Part shown: one piece after another, positions 27,899 to 36,565 of the stretch
Layout: each line of letters begins with the position of its first letter
Position numbering within the stretch: position 1 is the first letter of the stretch
DNA from: Paraburkholderia ginsengisoli NBRC 100965
GTDB lineage: Bacteria > Pseudomonadota > Gammaproteobacteria > Burkholderiales > Burkholderiaceae
Length of the DNA stretch: 64,000 bases
NCBI RefSeq assembly: GCF_000739735.1
Contig: NZ_BBJF01000019.1
Location: 104,149 to 168,148 of the forward strand
Direction: 5' to 3'
Made by a program: the position numbers and the translations under genes
Notes under the pieces: generated by a model
Databases searched by the model: none
Told to the model about the DNA's origin: nothing
What the model saw: the letters and a program-made list of their open reading frames with translations, nothing else

Positions 27899-28831
27899 AT
27901 GGAACTGCGTCACTTGCGGTATTTCATTGCGGTCGCCGAAACCGGCAGCCTTACGGAAGCGGCTGCGAACCGATTGCACACGTCACAACCGTCGCTGAGC
28001 CGGCAAATCCGCGATCTGGAGGATCAGGTTGGCGCGGAGCTGCTGCTTCGCAGTGCGCGCGGCGTCGAACTGACCGAGGCAGGCAAGGCCTTCCTCGATC
28101 ATGCGCGGCTCGCGATGGCCCAGGTCGACGCAGCGGTCGAAGCGGCACGGCGCGCCGCCCTGCCGGCCAAGCCGCGCTTTGCCGTGGGCTTTCTGACCGG
28201 CCAGGAAATGACCTGGCTCACCGACGCGATGCACCTGTTGCGTGAGGAGTTGCCGAACATCGAGGTGACGGTCTCCAGCGACTATTCGACGGTACTGGCC
28301 GACGCTTTGGCGCACGGCAAGCTCGACGTGGCGTTCATGCGGGCTGAGCCCGGATACGGTCTCGAGTACAAGGTCGTCGGCGACGAGCCGCTCGTCGTGT
28401 TGATGCCGAGCGATCATCCGTTGACCGCGCGCAAAACGGTGCGCCCGGAGGAGCTACGCCACGAGCCGTTCATCGCGATGGCGGACAAAGCCAAGGTGCT
28501 GAGACAGGTGATCGACGCTTATCTGGCGAAGTCGGGCGTCGAAGTGGACGTCGTGCAAAGGGTGGACAACCCGGCGATGGTGATGTCGCTGATTGCTTCG
28601 ATGCGTGCGGTCACGTTGATACCGGCCTATGTGCAAAACCTGATGCCGTGGTCCGTCGTCAGCCGGCCGCTGGAAAGCGAAGCGCCGACCATCGAACTCG
28701 TCGTGGGCTACAGCCCAGGCAATACGGCGCCGATCGTCAGACTGTTCCTGTCGCGGCTGGACGAGTTGATCTCAAGGATCACCAGGCGTTCCACGACGCT
28801 CTCGACGTTCGGCGAACAGTCGAAGAACTGA
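27899..28831 (+). CDS. LysR-type transcriptional regulator
   Basis: The 310-residue regulator has an N-terminal winged helix (MELRHLRYFIAVAETGSLTE, NRLHTSQPSLSRQIRDLE) and a C-terminal co-inducer domain with two lobes (VGFLTGQEMTWLTDAM; LVVLMPSDHPLTARK). It is divergent from the SDR/SDR/GST operon and is the likely activator of it. GGTGAGACACT precedes the start weakly. It resembles AlsR/HcaR-like LysR proteins in its first domain, but the ligand cannot be told. Confidence 0.93.
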   Translation: MELRHLRYFIAVAETGSLTEAAANRLHTSQPSLSRQIRDLEDQVGAELLLRSARGVELTEAGKAFLDHARLAMAQVDAAVEAARRAALPAKPRFAVGFLTGQEMTWLTDAMHLLREELPNIEVTVSSDYSTVLADALAHGKLDVAFMRAEPGYGLEYKVVGDEPLVVLMPSDHPLTARKTVRPEELRHEPFIAMADKAKVLRQVIDAYLAKSGVEVDVVQRVDNPAMVMSLIASMRAVTLIPAYVQNLMPWSVVSRPLESEAPTIELVVGYSPGNTAPIVRLFLSRLDELISRITRRSTTLSTFGEQSKN

Positions 28832-29038
28832 ACGCGGCCTGCAACAGCCGCGTCACACGGACAACGGCGTAAGTCTGTAAGCTGACGTTCGGACCCGTCG
28901 AAGGCAACCGCGTCGAGGACACCGGGTTCACATTGCTGCAACCGGCACCGCCGTGGTGCGGAAGCGGCAGCAGGGACGTGAGCTACCGGTCATGGTCGCT
29001 ACCGTACAGACATTTCCTGCCCGACATGAGAGGGTTCG

Positions 29039-29512
29039 ATGGACAGTATCGGCGGTACCTCGATCATGACCCGCATCGCTCTCAACACGCTAACCGTGCT
29101 TGCGGTACTCGGCCTGGGGCTCGATCCAGGCGTGTGCCGCGCCCAGGCGCTGGATGCCCAACTCGACTGCAAATCGAACGCGCATGCGTTCATCGCGCCG
29201 TTGGTAAGCGCCCGATCAATCGATCCGAATCCGATGCGCGTCGAAGCGAACTCGGTCAATGCGTTTCGACCGGCGCAAGGCAGCGACCTGACGGCTTTCG
29301 GGTTTCGTGTCTACGCCGTTCTCGGCTATGAGCCCGACGACGCAATGTTCAAGGAAGGAAGCGGCGAGCCCATTAAGGAGTCGTCGTATGGCGCTGTCGT
29401 AATCGGCTCTGTCGAGGCGGTCGAAGCGCGCGCCCGCGAGACCGGCAGCGACGCTGTCATCCGGCAGGTCGTCCCGCTCTTTCTCACGGCTATTTTCTGC
29501 AGCGGGCACTGA
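29039..29512 (+). CDS. Exported protein of unknown function
   Basis: The 157-residue product has a signal peptide (MTRIALNTLTVLAVLGLGL..., cut near CRAQA). The mature domain is about 120 residues with two cysteines, near its N- and C-termini (LDCKSN; IFCSGH). AGAGGG lies 5 bases before ATG 29039; ATG 29066 would also keep the signal peptide. It stands alone. I do not recognise the family. Confidence 0.72.
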   Translation: MDSIGGTSIMTRIALNTLTVLAVLGLGLDPGVCRAQALDAQLDCKSNAHAFIAPLVSARSIDPNPMRVEANSVNAFRPAQGSDLTAFGFRVYAVLGYEPDDAMFKEGSGEPIKESSYGAVVIGSVEAVEARARETGSDAVIRQVVPLFLTAIFCSGH

Positions 29513-29613
29513 TGCAACGCGGCTTCAGCGAGCGGCGGTTTTGCTTTTTCGAAGGACGCACAACGGAGACGTTGTCCGCACGAGAAACGTCCCGCCGTCA
29601 TCGTGACGCCATA

Positions 29614-30309
29614 TCAATTCGACGAACGGCGATCGCGCGAGTCGGCCGACGGCTTGCCACGCGGCGTTTCCGCGGCGCCTGCGCCGGGCTTCACGCTGCC
29701 GTCGGACTGCGGAACTGCCAGCGGCTTGACTTCGACGGGGGCGGTGCCATTTTCTTTCAATCCGAGCTTGTCGGCGGTTTGGGGCGACACATCGACGATG
29801 CGATCCTTGACGTAAGGGCCGCGATCCTTGATTTCGACCACCTCGTTGTTGCCGTTTTCCAGATTCGTGACCCGGGCCTTGGTGCCAAGCGGCAGAGTCT
29901 TGCTCGCGGCCGCGTTGGATTGCGGATCCATGCGCGAACCGTCGGCCATCTTTTTCGAGTAGAACTTCCGGCCGTAGTACGAGGCCTTGCCTTTGCGCGT
30001 CTTGCCGGAGCGATCAAGACCCGCGTGGTGAGCGGCCTTAGGGCGCGCCTGCGTGGCATCGGTGGATTCCGCCTTTTGCGCCGCAAGCGCGGCGCTCAGG
30101 CAGCACGACAGGATCAGAAACAGGAACGTCCGAAGTTCGCGTTTTCGGCCGGGCCATAAACGGGTGGGGTCGAAGTCGCCGCCAGATTCGTACATCGGAA
30201 ATTCCGGTGTCATCCCAAACGGTAGCCACCGGGTTTTCACACGCACCAATTCCGCTTTGGCGAAAACGCCAGGTCGCCGATTCTCTGCGGTATGAAGACC
30301 ATTTTTCAT
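29614..30309 (-). CDS. rlpA: RlpA-like septal ring protein with N-terminal extension
   Basis: The 231-residue protein contains the RlpA double-psi beta-barrel (GKASYYGRKFYSKKMADGSR, LPLGTKARVTNLENGNNEVV, DRGPYVKDRIVDVSPQTADK). RlpA proteins are periplasmic/outer-membrane lytic transglycosylases that act on denuded glycan at the septum. The membrane or signal helix (RTFLFLILSCCLSAALA) is preceded by about 60 polar residues, which is unusual. The start at 30309 has GAGGAG at 6 bases; GTG 30240 or ATG 30195 would shorten it. No lipobox or SPOR domain is present. The activity is family-inferred. Confidence 0.85.
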   Translation of the reverse strand: MKNGLHTAENRRPGVFAKAELVRVKTRWLPFGMTPEFPMYESGGDFDPTRLWPGRKRELRTFLFLILSCCLSAALAAQKAESTDATQARPKAAHHAGLDRSGKTRKGKASYYGRKFYSKKMADGSRMDPQSNAAASKTLPLGTKARVTNLENGNNEVVEIKDRGPYVKDRIVDVSPQTADKLGLKENGTAPVEVKPLAVPQSDGSVKPGAGAAETPRGKPSADSRDRRSSN

Positions 30310-30772
30310 CGACCACTCCTCTTCAGCCTGACAAAAGCAGTGGGCACCTGATTGAGCGAGACTGGACAGCTGAATCCCAAGCGTAGATGGGATGTTGAAA
30401 TCGTCGCGCGTTGGACTGCTGTCGTATGTACGGCACCGACCGGATGTCGCTGCATTCAATCTATCAGCGAGCCGCTTCGAATCAGGCGACGAGACGGGAG
30501 TTGGCGTTGGTTCTGGCTGTCTCGCGCGCCCGGTCGCGCTTCGCACGCACATCGCCATGTTCGCTCCATGCGGGAGTGGGATTGTGCCGCCGGTCCGGAT
30601 CCTGGATGGCCCGCTTGATATCGACAACTGCCGCTTTACTTCGGGGACATCTCGAAGTCTTCGATGCGTCTCCCGGATATGTTCGACGGCGGCGCCGACG
30701 CGGGGCTTGCGAAGGGCGGGACCGTTTCGGCACTCCAGGCGCCCCCCGGCGCAAGCGCTGAAAATGCGGGGA
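30310..30772. other. Gene-free interval
   Basis: I see no supportable gene in this 463-base interval. Short frames lack ribosome sites. It separates the RlpA-like gene from a small exported-protein gene and should contain the RlpA promoter. Confidence 0.5.
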
Positions 30773-31102
30773 CTAGTGGTCGTTTCGCAAGCCGCCGGGC
30801 CGGCCGTTGACGTCGCTGTTCGCGCCGCTGTTTGTACCTTTATTCAGTCCGTTGGTTTTCGCGCTATGGGAGCGCGGCGTCGTCGGGCCGTTACCCGCCG
30901 CGCCAACGCCGATAGCGGTTCCGGCATCAGTGCGCGTGTCGCCCGGCGAACCGTAACCCGCTTCGTTCAAGGTCTTTGTCGAACCGGTGCTCGCGCCGGG
31001 CTTTGCGATTCCACCCGCCACGTTGACGGCTTGCCCGTATGCCATCGCCGATAAGGCCGTGGCGAGAGCCGAAGCGAAAAATAGCCTGGTTATAGGTTTC
31101 AT
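30773..31102 (-). CDS. Small exported Gly/Asn/Ser-rich protein
   Basis: The 109-residue protein has a signal peptide (MKPITRLFFASALATALSAM, cut after AYGQA). The mature part is low-complexity, rich in Gly, Asn, Ser and Thr (KTLNEAGYGSPGDTRTDAG; LNKGTNSGANSDVNGRPGG). GGAGGT lies 5 bases before the start. A similar small exported protein flanks the other side of the selenium locus (40752). Function is unknown; likely intrinsically disordered. Confidence 0.72.
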   Translation of the reverse strand: MKPITRLFFASALATALSAMAYGQAVNVAGGIAKPGASTGSTKTLNEAGYGSPGDTRTDAGTAIGVGAAGNGPTTPRSHSAKTNGLNKGTNSGANSDVNGRPGGLRNDH

Positions 31103-31282
31103 GCTCACCTCCGAAAGAGACATCTCATGCACCATCAGCCGCGCACATGGTGATCGCCGCAAGCTGCGTGCCTTGCGGCGGCGCTTTACCGCCCCGTGCA
31201 GCGAAGCGGCCGACTCAAGCGCTCCTGGCTCCGGCGGCTTTCTCGCGTGGATTGGCGCGTGTTTAGGGGGAATGAGGGCTCA

Positions 31283-31378
31283 TGGCGGAAGGCAGCCGGA
31301 GTCGAACCGACCTGAGAACGTCTGACGCCCTCAACTGGGTTTGAAGCCCAGCCGCACCACCGGATACGAATGCCTTCC
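31283..31378 (-). tRNA. selC: tRNA-Sec (anticodon UCA)
   Basis: The minus strand reads GGAAGGC...GCCTTCC with an encoded CCA end, which is a selenocysteine tRNA. The anticodon stem-loop CTGGGCTTCAAACCCAG shows TCA at plus positions 31342-31344. The long extra arm and long acceptor are as expected for a 96-base selC, and the T-arm has GGTTCGACTCC. It follows selB by 27 bases in the same direction, so it may be co-transcribed with the sel/fdh operon. Confidence 0.95.
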
Positions 31379-31405
31379 TACGGTGATTGAACAACGCGTT
31401 GCCGA

Positions 31406-33319
31406 TCAGAACAGATCGAGCCAACGACTATCCGTGCGCAACAGGTGTAGCCCACGGTGGAAGCGAGTATAACCAACCCGATCGAAGAACTCCAAAAGCT
31501 GAATTGCGCGCTTGCGGCCCAGTCCGGTGACGTCGCGAAAAGGCGCCGCCGCCACCGTGCCCGCGTTCTTCCGCGCCTCGGCGGCCGCGATCGTCGCCAG
31601 TTCGCGAATCACCTCCTGGTGATAGAACAGGTCGTGCACGACCTGGAATAGCTCGCCCTGGCGCGCGAGTTTGCGCAGCAACTGGCGCATGCGTTCCTCG
31701 GGCACACCATGCGCCGTCGCGAGATCGCGCACCCACGGCGGATCGAAGCGCCCCACCTTCACTTCGGGCAGCAGCGCCGCCGCGAGCGCGCGGTCGGCGT
31801 CGTCGAGCGTCACCGTGTGACCCGGTAGATGCAGCCACGGCCCGCGCTTGGCAATCGCGCCATGCGCCGCGGCATCGTCGACGAGCGCGCGCCACAACGC
31901 ATCGTCCACCAGCGGCGCCGCGATCCGCCGCAAACGCGACACGTCCGGACCCAGCTCGTCCGGCGAGCGCTCGTGATATTGCGCGAGTGTCGCCGTCAGC
32001 CGATTGCTCAACGCCTGCCAAGACGCCTCGGCGACGAGCAACGCGTCGTGACCCGGCAACTCGATCACGCGCGTGCCGGGCGGCAACGCGAGCGCAGCCG
32101 CCGGCATGCCCGTCAGCCGTTCCAGCAACGCACGCGACACGCCATGCGGCGCCCGCGCGAACATCGCGTCGAGCGCGCCGGTGTCGAGCATCGTCTGAAT
32201 CGCATCGAGCCACGCGAGGCGCTCCGCCGAGCGCCGTTTGCGCGACGGAGCGAACGGATCGAGCACATGGCCGCCGCCCACCGTGCGATCGGCCTGTGCA
32301 TTGCGCACGACGAAGCGGTCGCCCGGCACCGCGCACATCGGCCGCTCGAACACGAGCTGAACGCGAGCGCACCGCCCCGCGCCGAGCGTTTCGCCTTCGA
32401 GCAACGCGACATGCGCCACCTGATGCTGCGTGCCGAGATGCACATGCAGCGGCGCCCAATGCTCCAGTGTGAGCGGCGCATCGGCAAGCAGCGTCAGCAT
32501 CACGTCGATCCGTTCCGACGCCTGCGACAGCCGTGGATCGACGATCCAGTCGCCGCGCTCGATCGCGCTCTTCTCTATGCCCGCCAGATTCAGCGCGCAG
32601 CGTTCGCCCGCGCGCCCCGTTTCGGCCGGGCGATTCTGCGCATGAATGCTGCGCACGCGCACCGCTTGATTCTTCGGCGCAAGCAGCATCGTGTCGCCGA
32701 CCGTGACGCTGCCCGAAACCACCGTCCCGGTAACGATGGTCCCTTGCCCCGCGAGCGTAAACACGCGATCGACGGCAAGCCGGAACAGGCCGTCGGCGCG
32801 CTTCATATGCCACGCCGCGGCAGCCGCATGCAGATGGGTCTTCAGCGCGGCCACGCCGGGATCGTCGGCGCGCGTCGCGCAGGTCTCGAACATGGGCGCA
32901 TCGTGCAGCACGCCACCGCTCACGAACGCGGCCACCTCGTCGCGCACTTCGCGCAAGCGCTGCGCGTCCACGCGATCCACCTTGGTCAGCGCAATCGCGC
33001 CACGTCCGATCCCGAGCAGTTCGACGATCGCCAGATGCTCGCGCGTTTGCGGCATCACGCCGTCGTCGGCGGCAATCACGAGCAGCGCGAAATCGATGCC
33101 GCTCGCGCCGGCGGTCATCGTGTGCACGAGTTTTTCGTGGCCGGGTACGTCGATCAGGCCGAGCACGTCGCCGTTGTCGAGCGGCACGTAGGCGTAACCC
33201 AGTTCGATCGAAATGCCGCGCGCCTTTTCTTCCTTCAACCGATCCGTATCGACGCCCGACAACGCCTTCACCAGACTCGTCTTGCCGTGGTCGATATGCC
33301 CCGCCGTGCCGACGATCAT
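31406..33319 (-). CDS. selB: Selenocysteine-specific elongation factor SelB
   Basis: The 637-residue GTPase delivers Sec-tRNA to UGA codons with a SECIS hairpin. It has the G1 motif GTAGHIDHGKTSLVKALSG, G2/effector KARGISIELGYAYV, G3 DVPGHEKLVHTM and G4 TKVDR. Domains 2-3 follow, and the C-terminal winged-helix repeats bind the SECIS RNA (last 230 residues). Length fits E. coli SelB. The start overlaps the selA stop by 4 bases (ATGA). Confidence 0.97.
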   Translation of the reverse strand: MIVGTAGHIDHGKTSLVKALSGVDTDRLKEEKARGISIELGYAYVPLDNGDVLGLIDVPGHEKLVHTMTAGASGIDFALLVIAADDGVMPQTREHLAIVELLGIGRGAIALTKVDRVDAQRLREVRDEVAAFVSGGVLHDAPMFETCATRADDPGVAALKTHLHAAAAAWHMKRADGLFRLAVDRVFTLAGQGTIVTGTVVSGSVTVGDTMLLAPKNQAVRVRSIHAQNRPAETGRAGERCALNLAGIEKSAIERGDWIVDPRLSQASERIDVMLTLLADAPLTLEHWAPLHVHLGTQHQVAHVALLEGETLGAGRCARVQLVFERPMCAVPGDRFVVRNAQADRTVGGGHVLDPFAPSRKRRSAERLAWLDAIQTMLDTGALDAMFARAPHGVSRALLERLTGMPAAALALPPGTRVIELPGHDALLVAEASWQALSNRLTATLAQYHERSPDELGPDVSRLRRIAAPLVDDALWRALVDDAAAHGAIAKRGPWLHLPGHTVTLDDADRALAAALLPEVKVGRFDPPWVRDLATAHGVPEERMRQLLRKLARQGELFQVVHDLFYHQEVIRELATIAAAEARKNAGTVAAAPFRDVTGLGRKRAIQLLEFFDRVGYTRFHRGLHLLRTDSRWLDLF

Positions 33320-34770
33320 GCGCTCACGCCCTTCAGTGGTTCGTGCGGTTGCTCGTTGAACTGCGCGATCAGCTGCGCTTCATCGGCGGCTTCGAGGCAG
33401 CGCAGGTCGAGGCGTAGCGCGTCGTCCGCGATCCGGCCGATCACCGGCCGCGCCATCTCGCGCAGCAGCTTTTCCAGCGCGAGCAGATGACGGCCGCCGC
33501 GCTTGCCGTCGCCCATCCGAACGACGAGCCCGTAGCTCGGCAGCACGTCGACCGGCAGCGCGCCGCTGCCGATCTGGCTGAACATCGGCTCGGCAGCCAC
33601 CGCGTAGCGCTCGCCGAGCGCGCGCTGCAACGCCGGCTGCACGCGCTCCGCGGCGAGACGGATGTCATTGGCGGGACGCGTGAGCAGGCGCAGCGTAGTC
33701 AGCCGCTCCACCAGTTTCTCCGGCGCGCGATACAGCTGCAGCACCGGCTCCAGCGCCGCGAGCGTCAGCTTGCCGACGCGCAGCGCGCGCTTGAGCGGAT
33801 GCTTCTTGATCTTCGCGATCAGATCGCGCCGCCCGACGATCAACCCCGCTTGCGGACCGCCGAGCAGCTTGTCGCCGCTGAACGTGACGAGGTCCGCGCC
33901 GGCTTCGACGGTTTCGCGCACGGTCGGCTCGCGCGGCAAGCCCCATTGACTCAGATCGACCAGCGTGCCGCTGCCGAGATCCACCGCGACCGCGAGACCG
34001 TGCTCATGCGCGAGCGGCGCGATTTCGTCGAGGCCGACCTCTTTGGTGAAGCCATTGATCGCGTAGTTGCTTGCGTGGACCTTCATCAGCAGCGCAGTTT
34101 GCGGTCCGATGGCTTCGGCGTAGTCCTTCAGATGCGTGCGATTGGTCGTGCCGACTTCGCGCAGTTTCGCGCCCGCGCGGCTCATGATGTCAGGAATGCG
34201 AAACGCGCCGCCAATCTCCACCAACTCGCCGCGCGACACCACGACTTCTTTCTTCGACGCCAGCGCGGACAGCGTGAGCAGCACCGCGGCGGCGTTGTTG
34301 TTGACAACGGTGGCCGCTTCGGCGCCGGTCAGCTCGCAGATGAGTTCGTCGATCAGATCGTCGCGGTCGCCGCGCTTGCCGGTGCCGAGATCGAATTCGA
34401 GGTTGGCGGGTTGCGTGAGCGCTTTCATCACCGCCTGCACCGCTTCGTCGGGCAATAGCGCGCGGCCCAGGTTGGTATGCAGCACGGTGCCGGTCAGATT
34501 GAACACGCTGCGCAAGCGCGATTCGTTGCGTCGGCGCAGCGCGGCTTCCACCGCCGCGTGCAGCCGCGCGATGTCGAGCGCGCTGACCGACACATCGCCC
34601 GCCTGCGCGCTGGCGCGCCAGGCGTCGAGCGCGGCGCGCACCGCGACCAGCACCTGCGTGCGGCCGTAATCGCTAACCAGCGCCGCGAATTCCGCCGACG
34701 CCATCACCTTTTCCACCGACGGCACGCGCGCCATCAGCGCACGCAATTCCGAGCCGCTCACATCGCTCAC
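33316..34770 (-). CDS. selA: L-seryl-tRNA(Sec) selenium transferase SelA
   Basis: The 484-residue PLP enzyme converts Ser-tRNA(Sec) to Sec-tRNA(Sec) with selenophosphate from SelD. The PLP Lys lies in LVTFSGDKLLGGPQAGLIVG. The family signature NLTGTVLHTNLGRALLP is present near residue 90. Length is typical. It is coupled by overlap to selB and lies 36 bases after fdhE. Confidence 0.97.
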   Translation of the reverse strand: MSDVSGSELRALMARVPSVEKVMASAEFAALVSDYGRTQVLVAVRAALDAWRASAQAGDVSVSALDIARLHAAVEAALRRRNESRLRSVFNLTGTVLHTNLGRALLPDEAVQAVMKALTQPANLEFDLGTGKRGDRDDLIDELICELTGAEAATVVNNNAAAVLLTLSALASKKEVVVSRGELVEIGGAFRIPDIMSRAGAKLREVGTTNRTHLKDYAEAIGPQTALLMKVHASNYAINGFTKEVGLDEIAPLAHEHGLAVAVDLGSGTLVDLSQWGLPREPTVRETVEAGADLVTFSGDKLLGGPQAGLIVGRRDLIAKIKKHPLKRALRVGKLTLAALEPVLQLYRAPEKLVERLTTLRLLTRPANDIRLAAERVQPALQRALGERYAVAAEPMFSQIGSGALPVDVLPSYGLVVRMGDGKRGGRHLLALEKLLREMARPVIGRIADDALRLDLRCLEAADEAQLIAQFNEQPHEPLKGVSA

Positions 34771-34806
34771 GAAGCAATCCCTTTGAAGTGGTGTGTCCCG
34801 CGGATT

Positions 34807-35808
34807 CTAGTCGGACGCGGAGTCGCCGGCGGGCTCATCCGCGCCGCCTGCCTGCTCGGGCCACAGCCACGGATGCGGCGACGCGCGCCGGTAACCCTCC
34901 GCCCCCATCAGCAGATCCAGCGTGAGGCTGGCGAGATCGTCCGCGAACGGCTCGAAATCGTAGTCCTTCGACTGAATGCCGATCTTGCGGTAAGTATGGC
35001 ATTCGTCGCACGACTCCGCCTTCAGGACGGCGTTTTTCGATTCGGCTTCGCGTGTCGCTTCGTCGGCGTCCGGCGAGCCGACCGCGTGATAGGCGATGCC
35101 CTTCGTCGAATCGCAGTTCGAGCATTTCGAGCGGACCATGTGCCACTCGGTCGAGCACAGGCCGCATTGCAGGTAGCGGTAGTTGTCGGACGCGCCTCCG
35201 ACTCGCACGATGCTCGCCACCGGATGCGAACCGCACACAGGGCACAGCCCGAGCGTTTCGAGGTACGGCACTTCGCGCTTGTCGATGTCGGCGGCGAGAT
35301 CGGTCCACACAACCTGCAGCGCGGCCATGACGAACGGCGCGGCGGCCGGGTCGACTTCGTCGAAACGCTGCGCGAAGATCGCGTCGGCCTGGGCGTCGAG
35401 CGTCGCCGGGTCGAACGTGCGCAAGCGCGCGATCAGCTCGACGAGCGGCGGCGTGAGCGGGCCGGCGGCTTCGATTTTTTCCAGCAGTTGGCGCAGCACA
35501 TCATGCCATGCGGGATCGCGTACGCCGGAAAGCGCAGGGATCAGTGGCATCGAATGCTGTTGCGCGCTCGCGATCAGCTCGGCGCTGGGCGGCTGCGCCT
35601 TGAAGCCCGCGATCACCTCCTGCTGCGCGTCGGCAAGCACGGACATCAGCCGCAGATAGCCGGCGATCGGATTGTTGAGGGCCGCCAGCTGACGCAGACG
35701 CGCGGCGCGCGGCGCGAATACCGCGAGCCGTTCCGGCATGCGGATGCGGGGAATCGCCGTGTGATCGAGCGACTCGATATCGCCCGCTTCAAGAATGCGT
35801 TGAACCAC
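34807..35808 (-). CDS. fdhE: Formate dehydrogenase accessory protein FdhE
   Basis: The 333-residue cytoplasmic chaperone is needed for formate dehydrogenase-N/O maturation. It has four Cys pairs: CPVCGSHPVAS, CGLCSTEWHMVRSKCSNC, and CDECHTYRKIG, as in rubredoxin-like FdhE. The start is GTG at 35808 with GAGG at 8 bases. A hairpin with a T-run lies 19 bases upstream, so expression may be partly attenuated from the fdn genes. Confidence 0.95.
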   Translation of the reverse strand: MVQRILEAGDIESLDHTAIPRIRMPERLAVFAPRAARLRQLAALNNPIAGYLRLMSVLADAQQEVIAGFKAQPPSAELIASAQQHSMPLIPALSGVRDPAWHDVLRQLLEKIEAAGPLTPPLVELIARLRTFDPATLDAQADAIFAQRFDEVDPAAAPFVMAALQVVWTDLAADIDKREVPYLETLGLCPVCGSHPVASIVRVGGASDNYRYLQCGLCSTEWHMVRSKCSNCDSTKGIAYHAVGSPDADEATREAESKNAVLKAESCDECHTYRKIGIQSKDYDFEPFADDLASLTLDLLMGAEGYRRASPHPWLWPEQAGGADEPAGDSASD

Positions 35809-35826
35809 AGTATCGACCTCTAAAAA

Positions 35827-35867
35827 CTGAAGAGCCGCCGCGTTTCGTCGAACGAAGGCGGCGGCTC
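35827..35867 (-). terminator. Long hairpin with T-run between fdnI and fdhE
   Basis: GAGCCGCCGC (35832-35841) pairs with GCGGCGGCTC (35858-35867), and the loop has an extra 5-bp inner stem (TTCGT/ACGAA). On the minus strand the stem is followed by TTCAGTTTTTA. It looks like an intrinsic terminator or attenuator within an otherwise continuous operon, which would lower read-through into fdhE-selA-selB. Confidence 0.7.
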
Positions 35868-35908
35868 GGTGCGCAGCGCGCGAGAACGCGCGCCGCCTTA
35901 TCGACTGG

Positions 35909-36565
35909 TCACTTGCCGATGATTTCCTTGAACCAGTTCGGATGATGCTTGCGCGCCCAGCCGTACGTGACGGTGCCGCGCGTCATCGCGCCGATCGAGC
36001 CCTTCACCCACAACGCCGCGTAAATATGCACGACGATGCCGACGATCAGCACGAACGCCGCGGCCGCATGCACGACCGCCGCGAGACGGATGATCTCGAT
36101 CGGGAAATAGAACGAGAAGTAGCGCCGCCAGATCACGATGCCGCTCGCCAGCAACAGCACGAGGCAGACCACCATCGTGAAGAACAGCAGCTTCTGACCG
36201 GCGTTGTACTTGCCGATCGCGGGAAGCTTTTCCTCGCGATTGTTCAGCACGTCGTCGATCTGCCTCATCCACTGAATGTCGGCTTTATCCAGATAGTTGT
36301 GATGCCAGAAGCGCAACGCAAGAATCAGGAACGACACGAACATCACGCAGCCGACGAACGGATGCAGAATCCGTGTCCATTGCCCGCCGCCGAAGATCGC
36401 GTAGAGCCAGGACATCGCCGGATGAAACATCGCGAGGCCGGAGAGCGCCAGCAACACGAACGTGATCGCGGTGATCCAGTGATTGGTGCGCTCGTTCGGC
36501 GTATAGCGCACGATCAGGCTATTGCCCTTCACGTCCTTCAGCCCGGTTTGCTCAGGATGCTTCAT
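35909..36565 (-). CDS. fdnI: Formate dehydrogenase cytochrome b556 subunit (FdnI-like)
   Basis: The 218-residue membrane subunit passes electrons from the iron-sulfur subunit to quinone. It has four helices (TNHWITAITFVLLALSGLAM; CVMFVSFLILALRFWHHNYL; LLFFTMVVCLVLLLASGIVI; RLAAVVHAAAAFVLIVGIVV) with His residues for two b hemes (NHWI; VHIYAALWVKG). Length equals FdnI/FdoI. It overlaps the end of fdnH by 14 bases. Confidence 0.95.
   Translation of the reverse strand: MKHPEQTGLKDVKGNSLIVRYTPNERTNHWITAITFVLLALSGLAMFHPAMSWLYAIFGGGQWTRILHPFVGCVMFVSFLILALRFWHHNYLDKADIQWMRQIDDVLNNREEKLPAIGKYNAGQKLLFFTMVVCLVLLLASGIVIWRRYFSFYFPIEIIRLAAVVHAAAAFVLIVGIVVHIYAALWVKGSIGAMTRGTVTYGWARKHHPNWFKEIIGK

Noticed and set aside
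31829..33490. 553-residue frame on the plus strand opposite selB/selA
   Set aside because: Shadow of the GC-rich third positions of selB and selA; Arg/His-rich with no domain signal.
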